Assembly (NCBI RefSeq): GCF_003363715.1
Contig: NZ_QREV01000040.1
Location: 1-47,259, forward strand
Length of the DNA stretch: 47,259 nt
Source: Parabacteroides acidifaciens
GTDB lineage: Bacteria; Bacteroidota; Bacteroidia; Bacteroidales; Tannerellaceae
Direction: 5' to 3'
Shown here: piece after piece, positions 35,183 to 42,730 of the stretch
How positions within the stretch are numbered: position 1 is the stretch's first letter
Layout: each line of letters starts with the position of its first letter
Notes under the pieces: model-generated
Database searches by the model: none
What the model saw: only the letters and a program-made list of their open reading frames with translations
What the model was told of the DNA's origin: nothing
Position numbers and translations under genes: made by a program

Positions 35183-36250
35183 TTACTCTTTTGCTTTCCA
35201 GTCATTGATCAGTTCGTTGATCGTTTCCTTTACCGACATGATCCGGGTTGTTCGCCAGGCGTTGCTGCCGGCAAACGCGTAACCGTTTTCGAAATTGCCT
35301 TTGAATGCGTTGTACAAAGCTGCAATGATGCAATAGGGGCTTCTCGAAATATCGCAAGTCTTGATGCAGTTGAAAGGGCAGCTCTTCGGCTGTTTCAGAC
35401 CTTCTTTCACCTTCTGCAAGAAAGTGCTGTGTATCGCTCTACCTGGCATGCCGACCGGACTTTTGATGATCTCGATGTCCTTTTCTTCCGCTTTTACATA
35501 GCTTTCCTTGAAAGCCTCGGAAGCGTCGCACTCGGTGGTGGGAACGAAACGGGTACCTAACTGAACGCCTGATGCTCCAAGGTCCATCACACGTTTGATA
35601 TCTTCACCCGTATAAATGCCTCCTGCTGCAATTACCGGGATTCTCTTGTTATATTTTTCTTCGAAGTGGGATACTTCTTCTACTACTTGGGGTAGCAGTT
35701 CTTCCAACGAGAAGTGCTCGTCTTCCAACTGGTTTTCCTTATAGCCTAAGTGTCCGCCTGCTTTCGGGCCTTCCAGCACGATTGCATCGGGGAGGTAGTC
35801 GTAGTTGTTTTTCCATTTCTCGCAGATGATGCGGGTGGCACGTGCGCTCGATACGATGGGTACCAGCTTCGTCACGCTGTCTTTCTTCAGGAATGAAGGT
35901 AAGTCCAGGGGCAAGCCTGCTCCACTGAAGATAATGTCTACCTTTTCTGCGATACTGGTTTTAACCAGTTCGGCAAAATCAGAGAGGGCAACCATCACGT
36001 TCACGCCGATGATGCCTTTTGCTTTTTCGCGGGCTTTCCGTATTTCAGCTGCAAGACCGAGATTTCCGGCTTCTGTGTAGTTGGGAGAAAGCTTTTTATA
36101 TAAGAGTCCGAGACCGGCAGCGGAGATAACGCCAATCCCACCTTCATTTGCAACGGCTGAGGCTAAGCCGGAAAGAGAGATTCCTACGCCCATTCCACCT
36201 TGGATGATTGGAATGCGGGCCTTAAGATCCCCAATTGTTAATGTCTTCAT
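35183..36250 (-). CDS. NAD(P)H-dependent flavin oxidoreductase (nitronate monooxygenase/FabK-like)
   Basis: From ATG 36250 (MKTLTIGDLKARIPIIQGGM) the product is 355 residues. Upstream in-frame codons run over the promoter. It is a TIM-barrel FMN enzyme: the N-terminal PIIQGGMGVGIS, GVNVMVA, VLEGPKAGGHLG, IPVIAAGGIYTGEDIKRVM and GASGVQLGTRFV are family landmarks. A Cys-rich segment near the end, CPFNCIKTC, is common in the Bacteroidetes branch. The substrate (nitronate or enoyl-ACP) cannot be decided. Single-gene transcript. Confidence 0.9.
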   Translation of the reverse strand: MKTLTIGDLKARIPIIQGGMGVGISLSGLASAVANEGGIGVISAAGLGLLYKKLSPNYTEAGNLGLAAEIRKAREKAKGIIGVNVMVALSDFAELVKTSIAEKVDIIFSGAGLPLDLPSFLKKDSVTKLVPIVSSARATRIICEKWKNNYDYLPDAIVLEGPKAGGHLGYKENQLEDEHFSLEELLPQVVEEVSHFEEKYNKRIPVIAAGGIYTGEDIKRVMDLGASGVQLGTRFVPTTECDASEAFKESYVKAEEKDIEIIKSPVGMPGRAIHSTFLQKVKEGLKQPKSCPFNCIKTCDISRSPYCIIAALYNAFKGNFENGYAFAGSNAWRTTRIMSVKETINELINDWKAKE

Positions 36251-36285
36251 GTGACTAAAAAATATGTTTATAAAAGATATTGGGA

Positions 36286-36293
36286 CAAAGGTA
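36286..36293 (-). promoter_or_regulatory. -7 box TACCTTTG of the NMO-like gene
   Basis: A perfect TAnnTTTG 36 bases before the ATG. TTTG occurs upstream but at N22, longer than the N19 norm here. Confidence 0.6.
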
Positions 36294-36382
36294 GCATATT
36301 TAACCAAAGAATGTGCAAAAAGCACCAATAATATTGCACAAATCTGTAAATTATGTGCATCAAGGCTTCGCGGGAATAAAAA

Positions 36383-36405
36383 AGGACAGAGTGTGGCTCT
36401 GTCCT
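36383..36405 (-). terminator. Terminator of pstS
   Basis: GGACAGAG pairs with CTCTGTCC across a short loop. On the minus strand it is followed by TTTTTTATT. Confidence 0.8.
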
Positions 36406-36427
36406 GGGTTGACTTGCATTATTTAAC

Positions 36428-37246
36428 TTATTTGACCGGTATATAACCGACTTGTTTCACTGTTGCCTGCCCTTCTGAAGAAAGAATATAATCGATAAAC
36501 GGTTTTACTTTACCTTCGTTTTTCACTTCGTAGTAGTAGAAAAGCGGACGGACGATCGGATAAGTTTTGTTCTTTGCGTTCTCGAAAGACGGTTCGGTAA
36601 ATGATTTGCCTGCATCATACGATACATGGATCGGTTTTACCTCTTTATTTACGTAGGCCAGGCCGACATAGCCGATTGCTCCTTTTGTCTGACTGACAGA
36701 CTGGATGATAGCTCCGGTTGCGGGCATACTGAGGATGCCGTTCATATAGTTCTTGTTCTTCAGAACGCTTTCCTTGAAGAACTCGTAAGTGCCGGAAGAG
36801 GTTTCGCGTGAATAGGCCACGATTTTCATGTCGGCGCCGCCCACTTCTTTCCAGTTTTTGATCTTTCCGGTGAAGATTCCTTCCAGTTGCTCGCGGGTCA
36901 GGTTGGACACTTTATTGGACGGGTGCACGACTACAGCCAATGCATCGTAAGCGATAACCACTTCTTTCGTGTTCTTCTTTGCTTCCTGCAGTTTGACTTT
37001 CTCGTCGAACTTCATTTTACGGGAAGACATGGCAATATCGGTCGTCCCTTCCATCAACGCTGAAATACCGACACCGGAACCACCGCCGGTCACTGTTATT
37101 TTAGCTGATTTATTTTTGTTCATGAAGTTCTCTGCTTCTGTCTGGCTGAGCGGCAGGCAGGTGTCACTTCCTTTGATTTTCTGTGCAAATACATTTGATG
37201 TAAACAAACAGGCGGCCATGGCTGCCAGGATAATCGTCTTTTTCAT
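36428..37246 (-). CDS. pstS: Phosphate-binding periplasmic protein
   Basis: This 272-residue protein has a signal peptide (MKKTIILAAMAACLFTSNVF, cleavage after AFA-type site before QKIKG). It shows the PstS pattern: KGSDTCLPL, TVTGGGSGVGISALMEGTTD, IAMSSRKM, YSRETSSGTYEFF and KGAIGYVGLAY. It captures phosphate for an ABC importer, but pstC, pstA and pstB are not here, so it is an orphan or auxiliary copy. It lies 82 bases downstream of the porin gene, with its own repeats resembling a Pho box in between. Confidence 0.93.
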   Translation of the reverse strand: MKKTIILAAMAACLFTSNVFAQKIKGSDTCLPLSQTEAENFMNKNKSAKITVTGGGSGVGISALMEGTTDIAMSSRKMKFDEKVKLQEAKKNTKEVVIAYDALAVVVHPSNKVSNLTREQLEGIFTGKIKNWKEVGGADMKIVAYSRETSSGTYEFFKESVLKNKNYMNGILSMPATGAIIQSVSQTKGAIGYVGLAYVNKEVKPIHVSYDAGKSFTEPSFENAKNKTYPIVRPLFYYYEVKNEGKVKPFIDYILSSEGQATVKQVGYIPVK

Positions 37247-37276
37247 TTCGCTAAATATGAATTAAATTTCTGTATG

Positions 37277-37334
37277 CAAAGTAACTACAGAGGTGTTGCA
37301 AGGGTATGAAACAGATGTTACGTTTGTATTAAAA
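37277..37334 (-). promoter_or_regulatory. Pho-box-like repeats and -7 box upstream of pstS
   Basis: On the minus strand the 7-mers TTTTAAT, ACGTAAC, GTTTCAT and TTGCAAC are each separated by 4 bases (37334-37295). Ten bases later comes TTACTTTG (37284-37277). The porin gene has the same layout. The last 7-mer reaches the position where a -33 box would sit, as expected for an activator. Confidence 0.55.
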
Positions 37335-38624
37335 CTTATATTGCAGGCGAAGCGTGAAGACGTTATCTTTCCGGTCTTTTTCATAGTCTTTCACGAAGTC
37401 GCTCTTTTCGTTAAAGTTAAATTCGTAGTAAGCTTGTACGCGGATGTGTTTGTTGAAACGATAGAGAGCCCCGACGCCCAGGGTACTTTGGGCAAGGTCT
37501 GTCTTTGAGGTGAAACTGTTTTCGACACCGATCTCGTTCCCTTTCAGTTTGGTGTTGGGATCATAAGCGTCATATTTCAATACAGCAGAGAAAGGAGATG
37601 CTCCGATGTCCTGTACCAGATAGAAGAAATAACCGATGAAGGGACGTTTGAACAGCGAGTTTTCCGGCAGGTTTTCCGGACGTGTCCCGGTGTTCGGACT
37701 TTTGCTGCTGCCGGCAATGCCGGGTTGTGTTCCTAATAATCCTTCACCCCGGAGGGTTGTGATACCCCAGGAACTATGGAAGGAGAATTGTGCATCCATG
37801 CCGATATACTCCCGCTTCATGTAGGTACCGGTTTCGCCTTTGTCGATTTCGACGAATTGTTTACCTTGAAGCTCGTAAGCAGTCGTAGTCGGATTGTAGA
37901 CACCGCCGTTGTAGTAGGAGAGGCCTAATCCCCATTTCGCCCAGTTGCCGATTTCTTTCTCTGCTCCGAGGTGGCCGATGAAGTCTTTCCGGCTGTCAGT
38001 CTCACGGTTAATACTGTTACCGGCGAAGAGACCTGCGTCCAGGCGGAGGAAGGCAAGAGGGCTTGTCTTATTTGCGCGGAGTGTCAGCATGGCACCTAAG
38101 TCGCGTTCGTCGGGGAAGAAATACTGGATGATTGTTGCACGTTCGGGCGATTCGAGGCCACTGGTAGAGTAACCGATTTCATGACCGAAAGGGCGGTTGA
38201 ACACACCGGCCATCAATTGGCTGCGTTTGGTCCAGGGATCTTTGATACCGATATACAGATCGCGGAAGCTGACGCCTTTATCGTTGGCTTCGAGCTGCAC
38301 GGCGCCGGTTCCGATACCGTCATTATATTCAAATTTCAATCGTCCGCGCCGGATGCCGAAGCGGTTGAAGCCTTTATCTGTATGCTCGTTTTTGTCGCCC
38401 ACCTTCAAGGTCGCATCTTCCTGTCCATATTGGAATTGTCCCTGTATATACGCGGATACTTTGAACTTATTGAGTTTTTGGACCAGGTTGCCCAGTGTCG
38501 TTGTCTCTTCTGCCAATGAATCTACACGGGCGTTCAGCTTTTCCATCTCCGGTGCTTCCTGTGCCAGCATGGCTAACGGAAGCAGGGCTAACAGGGCAAG
38601 CACTGTGATATTTGCTAATTTCAT
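37329..38624 (-). CDS. OprO/OprP-type phosphate-selective porin
   Basis: The 431-residue product has a signal peptide (MKLANITVLALLALLPLAML). A short coiled coil (MEKLNARVDSLAEETTTLGN) comes next, then a beta-barrel with alternating strands such as GRLKFEYNDGIGTGAVQLEA and a C-terminal aromatic strand ending RLQYKF. Proteins of this family form outer-membrane channels for phosphate or polyphosphate. The downstream pstS gene and shared repeats support a phosphate role. Confidence 0.9.
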   Translation of the reverse strand: MKLANITVLALLALLPLAMLAQEAPEMEKLNARVDSLAEETTTLGNLVQKLNKFKVSAYIQGQFQYGQEDATLKVGDKNEHTDKGFNRFGIRRGRLKFEYNDGIGTGAVQLEANDKGVSFRDLYIGIKDPWTKRSQLMAGVFNRPFGHEIGYSTSGLESPERATIIQYFFPDERDLGAMLTLRANKTSPLAFLRLDAGLFAGNSINRETDSRKDFIGHLGAEKEIGNWAKWGLGLSYYNGGVYNPTTTAYELQGKQFVEIDKGETGTYMKREYIGMDAQFSFHSSWGITTLRGEGLLGTQPGIAGSSKSPNTGTRPENLPENSLFKRPFIGYFFYLVQDIGASPFSAVLKYDAYDPNTKLKGNEIGVENSFTSKTDLAQSTLGVGALYRFNKHIRVQAYYEFNFNEKSDFVKDYEKDRKDNVFTLRLQYKF

Positions 38625-38671
38625 TCTTTGTTCTTTTGGAAAATGATAATTTATTGTTCTAATTTACGGTG

Positions 38672-38729
38672 CAAAGGAACAAGAATGCTGTTTCACATTT
38701 ACGACATACATATTACATTTCTGTTACAG
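38672..38729 (-). promoter_or_regulatory. Pho-box-like repeats and -7 box upstream of the porin gene
   Basis: On the minus strand the 7-mers CTGTAAC, ATGTAAT, ATGTCGT and GTGAAAC are each separated by 4 bases (38729-38690). TTCCTTTG (38679-38672) follows 10 bases after the last. The -33 position falls inside the repeats. The first repeat overlaps the stop codon of the GH20 gene. Confidence 0.6.
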
Positions 38730-40631
38730 GTTGCCGATGACACGGCGGGTATCTTCCGCCCGTTTCTCCAACTCCTTAATCGTTAATGTAATAACTTTGC
38801 CTATCGGGCGATTGTCCCGGTAGGTGACGACACGCAGCCAGGTCGCGTTCTTAGGAACGCGGAGCGGAGCTTCATACTTGGGTGTGAAGTTGTCTGGGTC
38901 TGTATTGTCGAATGTATAGTAGATGTCAAGATTGCCCGGTTCGCTGTCCAGTGCGATTTCCAATGAGCCGTCCTCCGTATAGCGGGGTGTAACAATAGCG
39001 TTATACATGCTACGGGCATATTTAATTTGTGCTTCATCCGCACGCAGGAAATGCTGTTCGACACGTGGCCAGAACAGGTCCCAGTTCGCCTTCTCCGGTC
39101 CGGTCCAGAGTACTTCGGCAAGAGCCCACCCGCGTGGCCAGGTCATATATTCGGCATGGTGGAAAGTCGGGACCGATTCAGCCCAAAGATTGCCTTGTCC
39201 GCCTAATATCATTTCTGCCGGTACGCCGTCGGGAACCGGGTTGAAACTGTAAGAGTCTTTCAGGCGGCACATGGAGTAGGTGTCCGGCTCTACGGACGGC
39301 TCGCCCTGCCAAAGGTCGATGTAGCAATGTTCGGCCGGTGTCATAATCACATGATGACCGGCTTTGGCCGATTTGATACCGCCTTCCATGCCGCGCCAAC
39401 TCATGACAGTGGCATCGGGAGCCAGTCCGCCTTCGATGATTTCATCCCAGCCGATCAGCTTTTTCCCTTTCTCTTTCAACAGGCTTTCCATGCGGTGGAT
39501 AAAATAGCTCTGCAATTCGTTTTCGTCTTTCAGGTTCTCCGCTTTCATACGGGCCTGGCAGCGCGGGCATTTGTGCCAGAAACCTTTGAAACATTCATCC
39601 CCGCCGATATGGACATATTCGTCCGGGAAAAGGGCGGCGACTTCCGTCAATACCTTGTCCATAAACTCGAAGGTGGTTTCTTTGCCGACGCAAAGCGTGT
39701 TCTCGTCTTCTCCGTAGAATTTATTTCCTACGCCGACAGTCTCAGGCGCTTTCATACAGGCCAGTTCGGGATAGGCGACAAGAGCAGCGAGGCTATGTCC
39801 CGGAACATCTATTTCCGGAATGACGCGCACATACCGTTCTGCCGCGTAGGCCAGCACCTCTTTCACGTCATCTTGCGTGTAGAAGCCTCCGTAAGTCGCC
39901 TCTTCGCCGGGCAACTGCTTCTCGCGTTGCCACCATTGTCCTACACGGGGCGCACGCCAGGCACCTACCTCCGTCAGACGGGGTAATGATTTTATTTCCA
40001 GGCGCCAGCCCTGGTCGTCGGTCAGATGCCAGTGGAAGACATTCATCTTGTATTCGGCCAGTTGGTCGATATATTTCTTCACTTCCTCTTTGGTGAACCA
40101 GTGCCGGCTGACGTCCAGCATCAGTCCGCGCCAGGCAAACTGCGGTTTGTCGGTGATGTCGGCGCATGGGATCGTCCAGTCGAAGTCTTCTTGTTTCCGG
40201 TCGCTCTTTATCTGTGGGGGAAGCATTTGCAACAGGGTCTGCACACCGTAGAAGATTCCGGCAGGCTGGTGTGCGGTAATGAGGATGTCGCCATGTTTGA
40301 CCAGCAGGTGATAGCCTTCTGCTCCGAGCGTTGTATCGTCTGCCAGCTCGAATTTGATGTTCCCGTGTTTCTCAACCGGTATTTCGAAACCGGTAGCGGG
40401 AGCTGTCTTGCTATTCAGGTAATGCGCAATCTTTAGCAGTTCCGGATTGGATGAGTCGAGCGTGATTGCGGCACGGCGTGTAAGGCTGAAAAAATCATTC
40501 TTTAATGTAATCTCTTGCGGAGCGGGAATCAGAGCTGGTTTATCCTGATTTGGTATTCCTTGTTTGTCGGAACAGGAAATGAAGCCTGACAGCAGGCTTG
40601 CTACAGCAAGTATGAATAGCGACTTTTTCAT
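38724..40631 (-). CDS. GH20 beta-N-acetylhexosaminidase lipoprotein
   Basis: This 635-residue protein has a lipoprotein signal (MKKSLFILAVASLLSGFISC). An N-terminal GH20b domain is followed by the catalytic barrel (KPQFAWRGLMLDVSRHWFTK and FHWHLTDDQGWRLEI). The catalytic Asp-Glu pair lies in HIGGDECFKGFW, near residue 345. A C-terminal beta domain (DIYYTFDNTDPDNFTPKYEA) resembles the chitobiase C-terminal module. It removes terminal GlcNAc or GalNAc by substrate-assisted catalysis, probably from host or peptidoglycan-derived glycans. No Sus genes are adjacent. Confidence 0.95.
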   Translation of the reverse strand: MKKSLFILAVASLLSGFISCSDKQGIPNQDKPALIPAPQEITLKNDFFSLTRRAAITLDSSNPELLKIAHYLNSKTAPATGFEIPVEKHGNIKFELADDTTLGAEGYHLLVKHGDILITAHQPAGIFYGVQTLLQMLPPQIKSDRKQEDFDWTIPCADITDKPQFAWRGLMLDVSRHWFTKEEVKKYIDQLAEYKMNVFHWHLTDDQGWRLEIKSLPRLTEVGAWRAPRVGQWWQREKQLPGEEATYGGFYTQDDVKEVLAYAAERYVRVIPEIDVPGHSLAALVAYPELACMKAPETVGVGNKFYGEDENTLCVGKETTFEFMDKVLTEVAALFPDEYVHIGGDECFKGFWHKCPRCQARMKAENLKDENELQSYFIHRMESLLKEKGKKLIGWDEIIEGGLAPDATVMSWRGMEGGIKSAKAGHHVIMTPAEHCYIDLWQGEPSVEPDTYSMCRLKDSYSFNPVPDGVPAEMILGGQGNLWAESVPTFHHAEYMTWPRGWALAEVLWTGPEKANWDLFWPRVEQHFLRADEAQIKYARSMYNAIVTPRYTEDGSLEIALDSEPGNLDIYYTFDNTDPDNFTPKYEAPLRVPKNATWLRVVTYRDNRPIGKVITLTIKELEKRAEDTRRVIGNL

Positions 40632-40658
40632 TCTTATATGTGTTTTATGATTTGAGCG

Positions 40659-40666
40659 CGAAGATA
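40659..40666 (-). promoter_or_regulatory. -7-like box TATCTTCG of the GH20 gene
   Basis: One mismatch to TAnnTTTG. The same box precedes the intact ORF6N gene (41905-41898), while the broken ORF6N gene has TATCTTAG (41290-41283). It is part of the 624-base tandem duplication. Confidence 0.5.
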
Positions 40667-40672
40667 GAGATT

Positions 40673-41245
40673 CTATTTCACAAAGCCAATTTTTGGTCTT
40701 GGTTTGTCATTCAAGCTCTTTTTACTTTGCAATTCAGCCAGCGTTTGGTTAATCAGTTCCAACTGCATGCGGGTGTCGTCATTGATGTCGTTGTAATCGG
40801 CAAAGACTTCTTCGATATATTCTTTGAGTTCTTTTACTTCATTTTGGAGTAGGGTGAATTTATCTATGGGCGGACTAATCATAAGTTGTCGCATGGCAAC
40901 AAAAGCACGAATGATACTCCGATTGGTTTCAATTGCTAATTTAGAATTAAGGACACCGCTCAGCATGGCAACTCCAAATTCGGTGAAAGCAAAAGGAGCA
41001 TATTTGAAATTGTAGCCTCTTCATTTGTTCAAGGTCGCAATTTGCGACCTTGAAAGTTCAATGACTTCCTCTTTACTGAGTTCAAACATAAAATCTTCTC
41101 CTTCAAAACGTTCCATGTTTCGCCTGACAGCTTCTTTCAATCGTTTAGTTTCTACTTGGTACATTTCAGCCAGATCAAAATCCAGCATAACTTTGTACCC
41201 TCTGATTTCATAAATCTTGCTTTGGATAACTTGTAATTCTTCCAT
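40673..41245 (-). pseudogene. ORF6N-domain gene with one in-frame stop
   Basis: It starts [20 protein letters not shown], as in the intact copy at 41297-41860. After ATLNK (codon 74) a TGA (41023-41021) replaces what is GGA in the neighbour. Reading on in the same frame gives RGYNFKYAPFAFTEFGVAML and the normal C-terminus ending PRPKIGFVK. There is no frameshift, only a single G-to-T-type change on the coding strand. It is either a recent pseudogene or a truncated 74-residue protein with just the ORF6N DNA-binding part. Its -7 box is also weakened. Confidence 0.82.
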
Positions 41246-41296
41246 CTATTGTGAATTTTAGTAAAGGTTTATATTTATGTTACTAAGATAGAGATT

Positions 41297-41860
41297 CTAT
41301 TTTACAAAGCCAATTTTTGGTCTTGGTTTGTCATTCAAGCTCTTTTTACTTTGCAATTCAGCCAGTGTTTGGTTAATCAGTTCCAACTGCATACGGGTGT
41401 CGTCGTTGATGTCGTTGTAATCGGCAAAAGCTTCTTCGATATATTCTTTGAGTTCTTTTACTTCATTTTGGAGTAGGGTGAAATCATTTTCTTTTGATTG
41501 AATGGGGAATTGTCTGATGAGTACGAATGCACGCATAATCCCTCTATTGATTTCAATGGCAATATCGGATTTAAGAACACTACTGAGCATCGCTACACCT
41601 AATTCTGTAAAAGCAAAAGGCAAATACTTAATGTTAAAACCTCTTCCTTTGTTCAAGATGCCAAAATGGCATCTTGAAAGTTCCTCCCGAGTTAACTCAA
41701 ACATAAAATCATCCCCTTCAAATCGTTTCATATTACGTCGAACAGAACGTTTTAATTGAGCTGTTTCAACTCCATAGAGCTCAGCTAAATCGAAATCTAA
41801 CATGACTTTGTAACCTCTGATCTCATAAATCTTGTTCTGGATAACTTGTAATTCTTCCAT
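41297..41860 (-). CDS. ORF6N domain-containing protein
   Basis: This 187-residue protein has an N-terminal ORF6N domain ([20 protein letters not shown] followed by VETAQLKRSVRRN, RFEGDDFMFELT). The fixed FTELGVAMLSSVL segment comes next, and a helical C-terminus (LLQNEVKELKEYIEEAFADY) may form a coiled coil. ORF6N is a phage-type DNA-binding domain related to KilA-N proteins and antirepressors. Many Bacteroidetes carry chromosomal copies of unknown role. No phage genes surround it. Confidence 0.9.
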   Translation of the reverse strand: MEELQVIQNKIYEIRGYKVMLDFDLAELYGVETAQLKRSVRRNMKRFEGDDFMFELTREELSRCHFGILNKGRGFNIKYLPFAFTELGVAMLSSVLKSDIAIEINRGIMRAFVLIRQFPIQSKENDFTLLQNEVKELKEYIEEAFADYNDINDDTRMQLELINQTLAELQSKKSLNDKPRPKIGFVK

Positions 41861-41946
41861 TTGTCGTAAATTTTAGTAAAGGTTTATATTTACGTTGCGA
41901 AGATAGACATTAAAGTGAAGGGAACAAATTAATAGCCGGATATAAT

Positions 41947-41987
41947 AAACAAGAGGTGCAGTCTATTGAGAACTACACCTCTTGTTT
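41947..41987 (-). terminator. Terminator of the beta-barrel gene
   Basis: A long stem of 15 pairs (AAACAAGAGGTG with CACCTCTTGTTT plus inner AGT/ACT). On the minus strand the sequence after it is T/A-rich. Confidence 0.72.
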
Positions 41988-42033
41988 AGAATGTAAGGGG
42001 TCTTTTGGCTTACTCTTATTCTCCGGAGTGAAA

Positions 42034-42639
42034 TCAGAACTTCCAGCCAAGATTGATCTGAAGTACACCGTTGCGGGATTTTTCTCCTCCCCAGTTTATA
42101 TTTTCTCCTCCGAGATTCATACCATCGTCCGAGAGTATATTGGTGAGTCCGATATTATAGTTCATGGAGACCAATAAGCCGGAACTAAACTGATAACCAA
42201 GTCCGAGACCTAAAGCAACATCTACTTTATTGTATAAGTCTTTTGTCTTAACGGAACCACTGACCTTGCCCTCGGATGCGGAAATCTTGGAACCGACCAG
42301 AAAGCCGAACTGAGGACCGGCAAAAGCGTAAAGCCCTTCATATAAGTAGGCTTTTGCATAAATCGGAATATTCAGATAATCATTTTTGAATTTCGCTGTA
42401 GCTCCACTTTCTGATACTTTTATACCTTGCATGGAATAGTAAATGCCCGGTTCGATAGCAAATTGGGGATTAATAAGAAACTCTGCTGCGACACCGATGT
42501 TTAGTCCCGGTTTCATGTTTCCCCCGTCACTGTTTGTCATGGTGGCCAGATTCAATCCGACCTTCGGGAGGAAATGAACTTCTTGTGCACTAATCTGTAA
42601 AGTGACAAACAGAAACAACAATAAAGCAATCTTCTTCAT
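42034..42639 (-). CDS. Small outer-membrane beta-barrel protein (PorT-like)
   Basis: This 201-residue protein has a signal peptide (MKKIALLLFLFVTLQISA). The rest is a series of amphipathic strands (KVGLNLATM, GLNIGVAAEFLI, FAIEPGIYYSMQG, GLYAFAGPQFGFLVG, VALGLGLGYQF) and ends in an aromatic residue, NLGWKF, as expected for an outer-membrane barrel of about eight strands. Function is unknown. It stands alone between the ORF6N pair and purL. Confidence 0.88.
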   Translation of the reverse strand: MKKIALLLFLFVTLQISAQEVHFLPKVGLNLATMTNSDGGNMKPGLNIGVAAEFLINPQFAIEPGIYYSMQGIKVSESGATAKFKNDYLNIPIYAKAYLYEGLYAFAGPQFGFLVGSKISASEGKVSGSVKTKDLYNKVDVALGLGLGYQFSSGLLVSMNYNIGLTNILSDDGMNLGGENINWGGEKSRNGVLQINLGWKF

Positions 42640-42689
42640 AATGGATGATGTTTTAATGATTAATAGATAAACAACCTTTCTTAAATAAA

Positions 42690-42720
42690 AAAAGTCGCGC
42701 TATATTATAACGCGACTTTT
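42690..42720. terminator. Terminator of purL
   Basis: AAAAGTCGCG pairs with CGCGACTTTT across an 11-base AT-rich loop. A and T tracts on both sides make it usable in both directions. Confidence 0.87.
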
Positions 42721-42730
42721 CATTGAAATA

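Larger units (their letters stand above)
40661..41908. repeat. Tandem duplication of an ORF6N gene with its promoter
   Basis: The word AAGATAGA-att starts at 40661, 41285 and 41900. The first 190 or so bases of the two units (40668-40858 and 41289-41480) are nearly identical. The unit is about 624 bases. The upstream parts of the two genes diverge more, so the 3' ends have probably been homogenised. Confidence 0.8.

Noticed and set aside
40661-41908. Prophage or integrated element around the ORF6N genes
   Set aside because: ORF6N is phage-derived, but no integrase, structural genes or attachment repeats are nearby, and flanking genes are ordinary.
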